This document shows, in pieces, positions 22,135 through 33,632 of a DNA stretch of 64,000 nucleotides. Below the pieces are notes generated by a model. That model did no database searches. It was not told the DNA's origin and was given only the letters and a program-made list of their open reading frames with translations. Each line of letters opens with the position of its first letter. Within the stretch, counting starts at the first letter, position 1. Position numbers and translations under genes: made by a program. This stretch comes from Massariosphaeria phaeospora (taxonomy: Eukaryota; Ascomycota; Dothideomycetes; Pleosporales), in contig JAADJZ010000026.1 in the NCBI GenBank assembly GCA_011032825.1, positions 248,001 to 312,000 of the forward strand. The letters are read 5' to 3'.

Positions 22135-22737
22135 CTATTTCGCGCCCTCCCTCGCCCACTCAGCATATTCCTTCCTCTTGCCCCGCACATCCCAAAACCC
22201 GCGCCTCCCCTCGCCCTTGCCCCCAATCCCCTTATCCAATCCCAAAAACGCATACGGATCCCCCTCACTCAACAGCTCCTCGCCCTCGCGCGTCCACTTG
22301 CCCTCGCCATGCCGGCCGCCGCGCTCGATTTTCGCGGCCCACTGGCTCCACTGTATTGGCTTGAGGTCCGGCGATGAGAGCACGATGCCAGCGGATAGCA
22401 TGGCGATGGAGACGAGGAGCTCGAAGGTGACGTCGAGGGGGAGGGCCGCGTGCGTAAAGGTTGCGGTATGTTCGTGCGCAGAGTAGACGCTGTGAGAATG
22501 TCAGTGGGGGGTCTGATGACGACGGGGAAAGTTGGATGCAGGTTGATTTGGATTTGCGCGGGATGGGGTTTGGGGCGCGGTGCCACCGGTTTCATGTGCC
22601 AAGCGGTGGAGATTCGCACGAGGGGTCATGACAGCGGGAGATTATTCATGAGTGCCTGATAGGAAAAAAGGTTGCTCATACGCGTGGGTCAGGAACAGCA
22701 GGCCGACGGTGTTCAGGGTTGTTCCGAGGAAAGGCAT
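22135..22737 (-). CDS. emc5: ER membrane protein complex subunit 5 (EMC5/MMgT)
   Basis: Two exons, 22682-22737 and 22135-22489, 136 residues. EMC5 is a core membrane subunit of the EMC insertase, which places transmembrane segments of ER client proteins. The first exon gives MPFLGTTLNTVGLLFLTHA, the first membrane helix; the second continues VYSAHEHTATF, then a second hydrophobic helix (about residues 40-62, ending SAGIVLSSPDLKPIQW), which is the family's hallmark: a helix followed by LKPI and W. The tail ends in GFWDVRGKRKEYAEW, also typical. The intron is 192 bases, the longest in this window. Length fits (100-140 in fungi). The intron was placed at GC|GTATGA and CACAG, which restores phase and the THA-VYS-H sequence expected. 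Confidence 0.88.
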
Positions 22738-23344
22738 TCTGGAGCTCGGGTGAGATGTGAGTCGATTATGGCGAGTGCGCAGGTGGGTGGGTGTGCGAAC
22801 GTTGTGAGTGTGTCATGCGCTATCGGAAGACTTGGAAAGGGGCTCCGGGAGATTGGGAGTTGGAGAGCGATGTTGGGAGCGTCGGTTGGTGTTGAACTGG
22901 GGAATATCGGAGGTCGACCAGCTCTGGTGATCAGAAGCTTGGCACCCACCAGTCACGTGCCAGTCTCAGCCCCAGATACCTAGGTAGCTACCCTGTGTAG
23001 GAAGAACTAACAAGTCGGAATATAAGTCCAGATCGGCATTTAGAAACAGGTAAAGAATTCAATAGTCTACCCCTTAGATTCTCTTTCCACTTTCACTGCT
23101 ACAACTACACCTAAGGCGCAGGAGATTACATCCAGTCGCGCCTAGTACAGGCACCCAGTCCAAGCCAAACCGCATTCTCCCGTAACCTGAGAGTGTACCG
23201 TCACATCCCACACCAACCATCGACATATACATATCAGCCCCTAGAACATTACAGTTGGAAGAAAGCTGACCGTAGCTCTGGATCTCAACTCCAGCTAAAA
23301 ACAAACAGTGGTATAAAGCGAACGCTGAAGAATGGTAAATTAAA
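22738..23344. other. Intergenic, 607 bases
   Basis: Upstream region of EMC5 and 3' region of the ammonium transporter. No gene or notable structure recognised. Confidence 0.55.
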
Positions 23345-25121
23345 CTATGCCCGGTGTGCCCATTCGGCGAGCTGATTTGACGAGTCGATAGAGGATTGGT
23401 TTTTCTCATGGCCCATTGCTGAAGGGCGGCGGTCTAGCGAGTGGGTGGACATGCCCTCGTCAACCTCGTCGTCGGGGAATTTCACTTCGCGGGTGAGCTC
23501 GACGTAGTCGTACTATGGGTTATTAGCTTGATTGTATTTCGGGGGAAGGTGTTAAACTCACAGCGAATTCGCCAATCTCGACGTCGTCAATACCAAGCAT
23601 CTCCTCCTCCTCTGAAGCTCGGAGCCTGAAGATGGGCATAAACTTTCCGAGGCCATCCAGACAACCAAGGATAAGGCAGGTCCCTGCGAATGAGTAGGCA
23701 CCCCCAGCCACTGAATCGGCAATCTGGTAACCAATCTGGATCCAATGACGGTTCAACCACCCGCCAGAAATGACAGTGTATCCATCAAGATGCGCTATGT
23801 AGTCACTAGATAATGGTCAGAAATCGTCAGAAGCTGGAGATGTAGTACTTACGCCGCGAAGAACGCCGTCAGGATGTTCCCGACCAGTCCTCCAACACCA
23901 TGAACGGCGAAAATGTCGAGGGCGTCGTCGCATCGAAGGAAGTACTTTAGCTTGGTGGCGTAATTGCAGGCGACGCCTCCGCAGACTCCGAAGACAACGG
24001 CCGCCCAGGCTGGGACGTACCCGGAACCAGGTGTGATGCACACAAGACCGGCAATGACGCCAGAGCAGAATCCGACCGTTGACCACTTGCGTTCCAGTCG
24101 GTAGTCGACCAAGCACCATGTGATTCCACCCACACAAGCAGCCAGGTTAGTAACCACTGCGGCCATGACAGCACGGAGGTTGGCGGAGAGCGCGGAACCG
24201 GCATTAAACCCAAACCAGCCGACCCAAAGGAAGACGGTCCCGATGACGATGTGCGTAACGTTGTGCGGGCGGTAGTTCAACTCCTGTGTTCCGTGTCCCC
24301 GTCTCTTTCCGAGCATGTAAGAATAGGCGAGAGCTGCGCAGCCTGAGGCGATATGCACCGGAGTTCCTCCAGCAAAATCCAGACCCCCGAGCTTGAAGAC
24401 CCATCCAGAGGAATTCCACGTCCAGCAGGCAATCGGGTCGTAGATGATGGTGGTCCAGATGAACATGTAGATGATACACGGGAGGATCCTTCCACGCTCT
24501 GCAACGGCGCCAACTGCCAGTGCGACGCTACACATTGTTAATGCGACCCCGACTGGATCAGATGGGGGTGTACCTACGTGATGCAAGCGAACATGCCTTG
24601 GTATATGCAAAAGAGAAGATCCGGAATGCGGGGGCTGCCAACTGAAGGAGCACCAAGCACATTGTTCAACCCAAAATTATCCAAAGCTCCAATGTACTTT
24701 CCAGCCTTGTGGGAGAAGGCTAGAGAGTAGCCCCAGAAGAACCATTGGAATGTGACAACCGCTGTAGACATAACAGACAGCCATAGTAACGACAAGGCTG
24801 ACTTTCTCCGCGCCAGACCGGAGTAGAAAAAGCTGCGAGTTTATCAGTTAACATGACTCTTACAACAGGCAGTGTTTGACATACCCAACACCGGGGATCA
24901 TAAGAAGCACAAGGGCGGTGCATACTATCATGAAGGCAATATCGCCAGGCTGGCACAAGGTCAGCAACAATCCAATCACACGGCAACTGGAGTTGGAAAG
25001 TGCTCACATTGTAGAACACATTGAGATTATAGACCTTAGAGTCTCCTCCGGCGGCATCGGTGGTATTACCGAAGGCCTCCAGCGGGGTGGTGGGCTCGAG
25101 GCCGGATGTTACAGGATCCAT
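23345..25121 (-). CDS. Ammonium transporter, Mep2-type (Amt/Mep family)
   Basis: Six exons: 25008-25121, 24885-24949, 24578-24832, 23853-24527, 23562-23805 and 23345-23512; 506 residues. It imports ammonium across the plasma membrane. Eleven hydrophobic segments are expected and a matching series is seen. Conserved pieces include PGVGFFYSGLARRKSAL, DFAGGTPVHIASG and FGFNAGSALSANLRAV. Both members of the pore twin-His pair are present, His203 and His354 (AVHGVGG). Yeast Mep1/Mep3 have Glu at the first site, so this is the Mep2 class, which also acts as a nitrogen sensor for filamentous growth. The C-terminal cytosolic tail holds the acidic EEEEMLGIDDVEIGEFAYDY segment typical of Mep2/MepA and Ser-rich RRPSAMGHEKNQSS, likely phosphorylated. 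The start at 25121 was chosen over an upstream in-frame ATG at 25196 because the latter adds a basic non-family stretch. A TATATATTTATT-like element is about 100 bases upstream (minus strand). Confidence 0.93.
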
Positions 25122-28100
25122 ATCGGCGATCCGGTTCCGATCTGGGAGCCTACTGTCGTGATGTGGGCTGCGGCGTTGTCGGTAATAACGCGCCAACTGA
25201 GTCTCTCTTCCGAGGCAGCGCGAGCTGAATAAATATATAGAGGAAAAAGGGCGAAGGAATGGACGGAGTGAGCGGAGGAAAAGCCTAGGGCTATCCCGAT
25301 CTTTTCACTTCCAGGAATCTAGAGTGCAGTCCTTGGCGGCGCCGTGGACGTTGCTCTTGGACGGGTCAGCGGGCGATGCAGCAAGGCTCTGGTCGACGCA
25401 AGGAGGGCGCGAGGCGTGGCACGGAGGGAGTTTATACTGGAGACTCGGGCGCGACTCCCAAGATACGGCGTAGGGGGTCCGTGAGAGCTATAAGTGCGGC
25501 GGACATTGCGTTTCTCCCCGTTGGCCTGCACCCACCAGCAGTGCTCGGACTGCTGAAGCATGAACCGCCGGCACAAGCCACTCGGTGGGGTGTTTAGATA
25601 GACTGCCCTGCAGCCAATGCGGAGGCCTGTCGCGCTGCCAGTGTCACGCAGGGTGCCGTCCTCCAAACGGGGCGGAGGTCGCGGTCCTGGGCGCGGCTAG
25701 CTGAATGATCCACGCCCGCGGGATGACGGCGCCCTGGGCTGCTGGGCTACGCCGTACGGTGGGCGTTGGCTCTGGGGCCTGGGGGTGAACGCTGTGCTAT
25801 CTCGGCCGCTGGTGTGGGCGTCTTGCGCGAGGTTCTGCACCGGCCGTGTCAACGACGTCAACAGCAGCGCGCTGAAACTGGCAGCAAGACCAGAGCGTTG
25901 ACGGCGAGCGTGGCAGGTGCACTCGGCCACCGGCGTGCGGGCACACGAGCAACGCGGCCTATCAGGCGTTGCGGAACGTATTTCGTTTCCTTATCAGCAC
26001 CCTGGTCCGAGCCCTCTGCGCCAAGCTCCAACCATGTCCGATGGGGCAAGGCGGCGTGGGCTAAGCCACTCGGGGACAGCGATCACTTTCGCTGCCGTCC
26101 TCGCCGCCATTCAGTTCAACCCCCCCAACGCCAACAACACCATGAAGCTCATGATAGACTCGGATCCAACGAGAGACTTGCATCATACTTTCTTCCTCCT
26201 CTTCCCATTCGCCTCGAAGCGCTCTCTTAATCCTTCGAATAATGACCTCCCTCCAGCCCTGGCCACCCCCCGTCCATCCCCCATGCTATCCCGCTGCTTC
26301 GAAACAAGCAGGCCATATATCCCTACGTTTCTGGATCTGGATCTTTGCCTCGATGAGGCTCGATCTGATGGCCGCCGGGGCCGGAGAGCGGGCGTGGAAA
26401 GTTGCAGGCCTTACCAGTTGCTTTTTTTGGCCGCCCCTGATTCTCTCGAATAACACTTGCTCTTGGCTTTCGCAAGGCTGCGTTATCTCGCGATTTGCTT
26501 CTCTGGCCACCGCCGTATCATCAAGCCCATATTGGTTTTGCCTGCTCACTGTACCCGCCTTGTCAACCTTGGAACCGGCCAGCTGCGAGGGCGATCGTGT
26601 GCTTCTATTGGTAGGCTTGGGATTGTGATGGATTAACAGGTTCTGTGGTGCTAACCTATGGATACGAAGAGTGCAGCAGCTCACTGCAATCAGTTCGTAA
26701 GTTCATTCCCAGGGGCCATGTACTACCATCCGCTCTGGTGGCATCGGCGGACACCACTCCGGGGCCTCATGTAGAATCTGGGCAGGGTATCGGCAACAGA
26801 GATCAGGCCAGCTCTTGCTGTGCTCCATTAGATGTCCTCTCATGACAGGGTAGTGATATGATCGCAGGAGAGTCTCGTAGGTTACGAGTAGTCTGTAGCA
26901 ACACTGCTGACTCGTCAAGGCGTACGAGATATTCCTCTCCCTCTGTTGCAAATTATAACGAGTCACGCCTTGGTGAGGTCCGTACGCCTTGTATGACAGC
27001 GGGTGAGCGGGTGAGGCACCCTCGTGGCTTTGCACCACCGTTGAAGCTGTCCGCAGCTTTGGCCTCTGGGCAGCGGTGAGACAAATGCGAGCCACGGTGA
27101 GATCTGTGACCTTGCGCCATTTTCGAAATAACCGTTGGGCATCCATAATAGGACTAAAGCGCGTACCTGCAGCAGCGCTAACTTGTCTTTGCAAATCTGG
27201 GGTTGAGTGCAGGATCGCCTCACGGTGCCCAATTTAAGTTTGCCTGATGTAACTGCAGACCGATATTAGAACGTACATTAAAGAGCTTCGCACTTTGCAC
27301 TTGCATTCGTAGTGCAACGCGAGCTTATAGGATTGCCGGAGAGAGAACAGGGAAATCGAAACCAAACATTACAAGAATCTGGCCTGCGCCCCGGACAAAG
27401 ACTGCAGGAGAAACAGGGGGAATATGTATTGATCATGGATGCCTCGTGAAGTCCGTTGGATGATGCTGGCACATTCGGATAGGAGTCGACCAGGTCAGCA
27501 CGTCTTCGATCAGTGCTGGATGCCCAACGTTCCCCTCGACTTAAAGGCTACGAATCCCCTTCGCACAGCATGGCTACATGCAGCATCTGGTCAAAAACCT
27601 TGTTACGGGAGTTGTATAGCCTCGTACTTTGGCAAGGTTCGCGCTCGAATACGCTGGAGTTACACCAACCAACGTGTCCACGAAGAAAAAAGTAGCCTCG
27701 AGCATGTGTGTTTCTGTGTTCTCGTGTTCCTAGATTTCGAAAAGTTCAGCATCTCATACCAAGCTTTATATGGCACAAATCCGCACACGGTAGTGCTGAT
27801 GCGCAGGTCGTGTTACGCGTGTTACCAAGGTGCGTGTTGTGACCTTTTGGCCGGCGACTTTTGGCTGCTGGCTAGAGTTGACTGAGGCATGGACATTATG
27901 AGCGTTCTCAGTATAGAAGAATCATTGAAGCCCCAGCTTCGTTCCTCGCGATATTCATACGATACGTTGGTGTACTGATAGAAGGGCGCCTATTTTCTCA
28001 TTGGCAGCGTTTCTGATGGTACCAAGCTTAGTGCTCACTCCTATTGCTCGTCAACTCCCCCAGCAATGCGAATGACTGTTGCCAAACTTAGAGTCTAGGC

Positions 28101-28686
28101 GTTATGCGGCTGTTTGCACGACCATGGTTTCGCAGGAAACCTGTTTCCAGCCGAGCTCGACGGGACAGGGGAGACGGCCCGTGAGACCTGATATTATTGA
28201 CAGTGATTGAACTGTGAAGCTGTGCCTTTGCTCGATTTACGTCCTGGTCTGATGAGGCATGAGCGTGAGGTGGCTGGCGGAGATGGAGCAGCGTCTGATA
28301 GAGCCTTGGAAGGGCTCGACATGGCGTGGACCGGCGAGTGTCGTGCACTTCCATTTAGGGTTTGGGCCGCGTGGCAAAAAGCGCGAACTGCAATCGGCCA
28401 AGCGCGACTCCCGTGGTGAAACTTTGGCAGGACCGGCAGGCGGAAAGGCGCGGGCAAGGCGACGTCCGTTGATAAATGTTAGGAAGAGTTTCTAGTCTCT
28501 CGCGGATCGACTGATCAGTGTCCAACTGAACAACTGCATCATCGCCAGAACGGACTGTCATTCGGCATCGGCGTCATCGCACCGCCACAGCCACAGCCAG
28601 AACCACGGAGACCAGCCGCTAAACAGTCCCGCGGCGCTGATCTTGCCCGCAGTCAGGAGAAACAAGCGGCGCACCGTCTCATCGCC
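25122..28686. other. Long non-coding stretch, 3.6 kb, between divergent genes
   Basis: Separates the ammonium transporter start (minus) from the MAPKKK start (plus). Open frames of 60-160 codons occur on both strands but read as shadow frames: Arg/Pro/Ser-biased, no motifs, and no splice pattern that lengthens them. A GC-rich part (25.3-26.1 kb) is followed by a mixed part (26.1-28.4 kb). It probably holds two long promoters and 5' leaders. No transposon ends, tRNA or repeats were recognised. Confidence 0.5.
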
Positions 28687-31600
28687 ATGAGCCACAATCC
28701 TCCTGCTCGTGGAGTTCGCTTTCATGGTTTGGACGAGAACACGCCGCTGCCAGAGCACGCCGCCGCCGCCGACATGACCACGCCCATCGCCGCGAATGCC
28801 CCCCAGGCAGTTCGCAACGACTCCTCCGGCTCAGGCTCCTCTGGCGGCACATCCGACCAGGACGCATCCGTTGACCGACGCCCCGACTCTCAAGACGACA
28901 CCGACGTCTACCAGTTCGCGCCGTCCGTGTCCAGCATGCCGGGCGACGAGGTGCCTCCTCTGGCCGCTGGCGGGGCTTACAACTGGGCCACGGCCAGCCA
29001 GGCGCGTTCGCGCGGCAGCGGCGCCCACGACATCCAGCCGCCGCCTATCCAGACAAACGGCATGGCTTCCGGACGGGCAGCGCGGCCCTCTGTTGGCAGG
29101 ACGCCGTCGCACACATATGCGCCCGCCCGCCATCCCCAGCAGTACTCGCTGAACACCACATCGAGCCGCCACCGCAATTCGTCGACGACGCGCTCCCGCC
29201 GCAACCCCAATGCCGACTACCACGCCCAGGAAAAGGCCTACGTGCAGCGGATACGCCAGGAGAACGAGGAGGGCGAGTTCTTCAACGAAATGCGCACGCC
29301 GAGCCTAGGCCACAGCACCGACTCAGATTCGGACGACGAATCCCCGTCTACTGCCGAGTATGTCGATGCTGACCCCTACGACCAGGAAACACTGCTGTAC
29401 TATGGCAACGACGACATGCAGCCCTCGGTGGAGGAGCTCAAGATCCCCGAGAACCGCGAGAGGTTGGAGTGGCACTCCATGCTGGCCAATGTCCTGACAG
29501 GCGACGTGGTGAAGCAGGAGAAAAAGCGGCTGATTGGAAGCACAGAGCAGCACGGCGACAGCACCTTGAAGGCGGAAGTCTGGATGGGCGTGCGGGCCAA
29601 GGTATGCGGACGCACGCTGCAGCAACAACGGAGAGTGGTTGACGATGGACGGACACATATCAAAACGCAGTTGGAGAGCATCATTTCCTTCGAAGTTCAG
29701 GGCGCCACCGAAGCAAACCAGACAGCAGCCGCGCAAGTGGAAGAGGTTGTGAAGAAGATTGAGAAGATAGCCAACCTCTTCCCCACCAGGCAAGCGCTAG
29801 AAACAGCATATCCCAGGGCGGCGTCTGAAGCTTTCAAGGACAGTTGTGATGCAGTCTTTGCATGGCACAATACCACCGAACTTATCAGCACAGAGATGTC
29901 TGTACTGAAGCAATGGGTAGGGAACGATGAGCTGGATTTCTCCAAACCACGTACCCGTTCGTCCCAGGACCACCACCTTACAGACGACTCATCGTTCATC
30001 GATCGCATCTTGAAGGAAGATGGTCTCAAATCACTCCAGGGAGATACTAGCTTGCTGCTGGCGTTGGAGAAGGTCATCCATAAGGCAAAAGCTACTCTGA
30101 TCGCTAACGCTGAGGGCTTTGCAACTCGGCACCTTCCGCCATACATCGAAGAACTTCTCACTCTGATCAACTTCCCCTCACGCTTACTCCAAGAGATTAT
30201 TCGGGTACGACTCTCTTTGGCCAGGAAGATAAAGGATCCGGCGCAACAAGGCGTCTTGATGGCCGAGCAGATGATATCGCAATTCCAGATCCTACTCACT
30301 CTTGCCGGCAGAATCAAGGAAAGCTACATCATCATATCGCGCCCGGAGCCGGGCTGGGACCTTCCCCCTTGCATAGAGGAGAACTTTGACCTCGTCGTCC
30401 TCGATACCCTCAAATTCTACTTCAAGATGCTGAACTGGAAGTTGTCTGCTAACAAGAACACGTTCAAAGAGGCTGAAATTCTAGAGCAGGAATGGGAGTT
30501 CTCTAATAACCTCGGCCGGCTGCTAGAGGGCGGTGACATAGAGGTTGCTGAACAGTTCAGGTACGTTGCAGCTAATTCTTGTTTTCAATTGACTCCCACT
30601 GATTTCGAAAGCTCCCTCACTTCCAAATCCCTTTCCCGCCTCACGGCCCACTTCGAGAAAGAGCTATCGCGTAGGCCAGAGGAACTTACAGGTACCGAAA
30701 TGGAGAAGAGATACAAACAGATTCTGGACTCGGTACGCGTTAGACAACGCAAGCTGTTCCGATTCTCGAGAATCTTGACCGAACGCTTCGAAAACTGCAC
30801 TGAATACAACATCAACCACATCGACTTGGATCAGGAACAGCTGCATGACCTGTACGAATCCTTGATAATGACCGGCCACTTCCTCGTCGAAACCTCTAGT
30901 GGTGACAACAGGGGCATCTACATTCTTGCCTGTCCGGCTTTGCACGATCGACCGAAGGACATTCAGTCACTTCTCACTACGTGCTACCACGCTGAGGAGA
31001 ATCCGGAAGATCCGTCTAATCCATACGCACTCATTCTCAAGCCAGAAGAGCCCCTTTATTGGTCTGGCCAGAGGATGACTGCGGATATTCGGGAGCCACT
31101 TTTGGACCTCAAGCCTGGTCGATTACGTCTTGTTGCCGACGGTTCACAGCAAAGGTTAGCCAATGCGAACGTCTCATTTATCCATGCTGTTGGTATGGAC
31201 CTCAACAAGCTGATTGACCAGAGGGCCAATCTACCTCGCGTCAACCAGGAACTACAGAAGATCAAGAAGACCGCCTATAAATTATCCAACACTATCATGG
31301 ACAGCGTCGAGATTGTTCGGAAGCAAACTGCTGGACTGGAATGCCAGGATCTCATTCAGACCTGCTTCGCATTTGCAACAGAGTTTGGCCAACGCTCCTT
31401 GCTATACATGGATTACAATCGACGTGCTATGAATAATATAAAACTCACTAGACTTGCTCTGGACTGGGTCAGCTTCATCTGCGATGATTGTGTTGCTTCA
31501 GACAAGAAGACTTTCCGCTGGGCTGTTGTGGCGCTGGAGTTTGCCATGATAATGACTCGTGGTCAGAACATCTTGTCCATCAGTGACGAGGAATATTCCA

Positions 31601-32894
31601 AACTGAGGTCGAAAGTAGCTGGTTGTATGTCGTTGTTAATTTCCCATTTCGATATCATGGGAGCGAGATCCACTATTGCCGCTCAAGCAGAGAGGCAGCG
31701 TCTGAATGCGACTGCTGGAAAGCATATGATCGATCCGAAGAATCTGAAAGATGACGAGGAGTCAATGGAACTGACTCAAGCCCAATGGATGGAACAGCTT
31801 GATGACATAGATTCGTTCAGGAGGGAGAAGGAGGCAGAACGCCAAGCTCTGGGACGAGTGCTGGAGGACTCTAACGAAGCCGATCGAGCACTAAGGGATC
31901 TATCCGCGTCTGCTACCAATGTCACTCTACGATGGCAGCAAGGACAGTTCGTCGGTGGCGGCACCTTCGGCTCTGTTTACGCCGCCATGAATCTGGACTC
32001 TGGGCATCTGATGGCTGTGAAAGAAATTCGTCTCCAAGATCCTCAACTGATTCCGACCATTGTCTCACAGATTCGAGATGAGATGGGTGTCTTACAAGTG
32101 CTCGATCATCCTAATATTGTCTCTTACTATGGCATCGAGCCGCATAGGGACAAGGTCTACATCTTCATGGAATACTGTTCCGGCGGCTCACTTGCCGGTC
32201 TGCTGGAACATGGCCGAATTGAAGATGAGACGGTCATCATGGTCTATGCCTTGCAGATGTTGGAAGGTCTTGCATACCTCCATGACTCTAGCGTGGTTCA
32301 TCGCGACATCAAACCAGAGAGTGAGTACAGTCCCTTTATCATATCAAACTATGCTAACTCTCGAAAGACATCTTGCTGGATCATAACGGAGTTATCAAAT
32401 TTGTCGACTTTGGCGCTGCAAAAGTCATCGCTCGACAAGGCAGGACTCTCGCCGGAGATCAAGGCCGCCAACGATCAATGACCGGGACACCGATGTACAT
32501 GTCCCCAGAAGTCATTCGTGGTACCAGCCTCGGCCGTCTTGGTGCAGTCGACGTTTGGTCTCTCGGTTGTGTCGTCCTCGAGATGGCAACAGGAAGGCGC
32601 CCGTGGGCCAGCCTGGACAACGAATGGGCGATCATGTTCAACATCGCTCAAGGCAACCCACCACAACTTCCCACCAGAGATCAACTCAGTGAACAAGGCA
32701 TCGATTTTCTAAACAAATGCTTTGATCGCGACCCTACTACTCGCGCCGCGGCTGCTGAACTCCTGCAGCACGACTGGATCATGACTTTGCGCGCGCAGTT
32801 GTCGCTGGAACCACAGACTCCAAGCGACACGTCCGGCGGGTCAACTCCAGGTAGTGCTACCGCTTCCCGGCAGAACTCCGCCTTCTATACTTAG
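28687..32894 (+). CDS. sskB: MAP kinase kinase kinase of the osmostress (HOG) pathway, Ssk2/SskB type
   Basis: Two exons, 28687-32320 and 32368-32894, 1386 residues. The enzyme phosphorylates the Pbs2-type MAPKK, which activates Hog1, downstream of the two-component phosphorelay. The N-terminal 180 residues are disordered, Ser/Pro-rich. A long helical regulatory region (about 240-1050) carries the response-regulator-binding and autoinhibitory parts. The kinase domain covers about 1080-1350: GGGTFGSVYAA glycine loop, AVKEI lysine, HRDIKPEN catalytic loop spanning the only intron, DFG in FVDFGAAK, and the GTPMYMSPEV activation segment of the MEKK4/Ssk2 group. A Ser/Thr-rich tail of about 30 residues ends the protein. 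The intron interrupts HRDIKPEN within the Asn codon, so an unspliced read loses the last 175 residues. Distinguishing Ssk2 from Ste11 or Bck1 rests on overall length and the large helical region. Confidence 0.93.
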
Positions 32895-33632
32895 GCCATA
32901 TATCTTATCATACTTGAGCATGAGCAAGATGTAAGCTAACATGTTCCTCTCATAGGATGGCATCTGTACTCCCGTCGGGGATCATCATCCTCGGTAGGAC
33001 CTCTGAGTCCCGCCCCAGACCGTCGAGGCTCCTATTCCTTTTCCGTTGGACTGCAGCGCGCATCCGAGCCCTGAAAATTGACTTGACCTTATTCGTAATG
33101 GTAATTTGATCCCTTCCTTGACTTATGTAGACATCCTCAAGCTTTTACTAGCTTTACCCGAATTAGCGGAACTTTGTTTTCGCAGCGTACATTCGCCCAT
33201 GGGCATGGAAACGGCATTCTGGATGGAGTTTTTGCATCAGCGATGGAGTTCACTCGTTTTGGACACGTACTAGGTGGTTTCTATTATTATCGGTTTTGTA
33301 GTAGCATTCTTCGGTCCGCATGTAGGCGGGAACAAATAACAATTTATACTCTCATTGTCATTGGGGTTTGTGGATATTGCATCAGCCTATCTATTCTTTT
33401 CACGTCCATTGTGATGGTGTTGCAAATAATAATCTAAATTTTGTATGCTTTCAGGAGAAATGGTCATACCTCCATCAGCCTCGACACGTACAAGTCCAAA
33501 CACAAACAGACACATGCCAAATACTGCAGAAAGAGCAGGGGGTCGGTCACGTGTGTGACCGATTCAGGTGACGTCGGTGCCCGTTTTGCCGATTTCAGTC
33601 TGCAACAACATTTTTGAGTCACCCCGCCATCC
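32895..33632. other. Intergenic, 738 bases
   Basis: 3' region of the MAPKKK and promoter of the histidyl-tRNA synthetase gene. A palindromic GGTCACGTGTGTGACC is at about 33542-33557, with an E-box-like CACGTG core. Otherwise nothing is seen. Confidence 0.55.
33542..33557. promoter_or_regulatory. Near-perfect palindrome with CACGTG core
   Basis: GGTCACGTGTGTGACC lies about 75 bases upstream of the first start codon of the histidyl-tRNA synthetase gene. The GGTCAC/GTGACC ends are inverted repeats and the left part contains CACGTG, the binding core of bHLH factors such as Cbf1. Position fits a core promoter element. Function inferred. Confidence 0.35.

Noticed and set aside
25766..26453. Overlapping 154- and 178-codon frames between the ammonium transporter and the MAPKKK
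   Set aside because: Both are compositionally biased, overlap each other, and lack recognisable motifs or splice continuation.
25122..28686. GATA-factor (HGATAR) sites controlling the ammonium transporter
   Set aside because: Several matches exist, for example near 25596, 25991 and 26152, but not more than expected by chance for such a loose hexamer in 3.6 kb.
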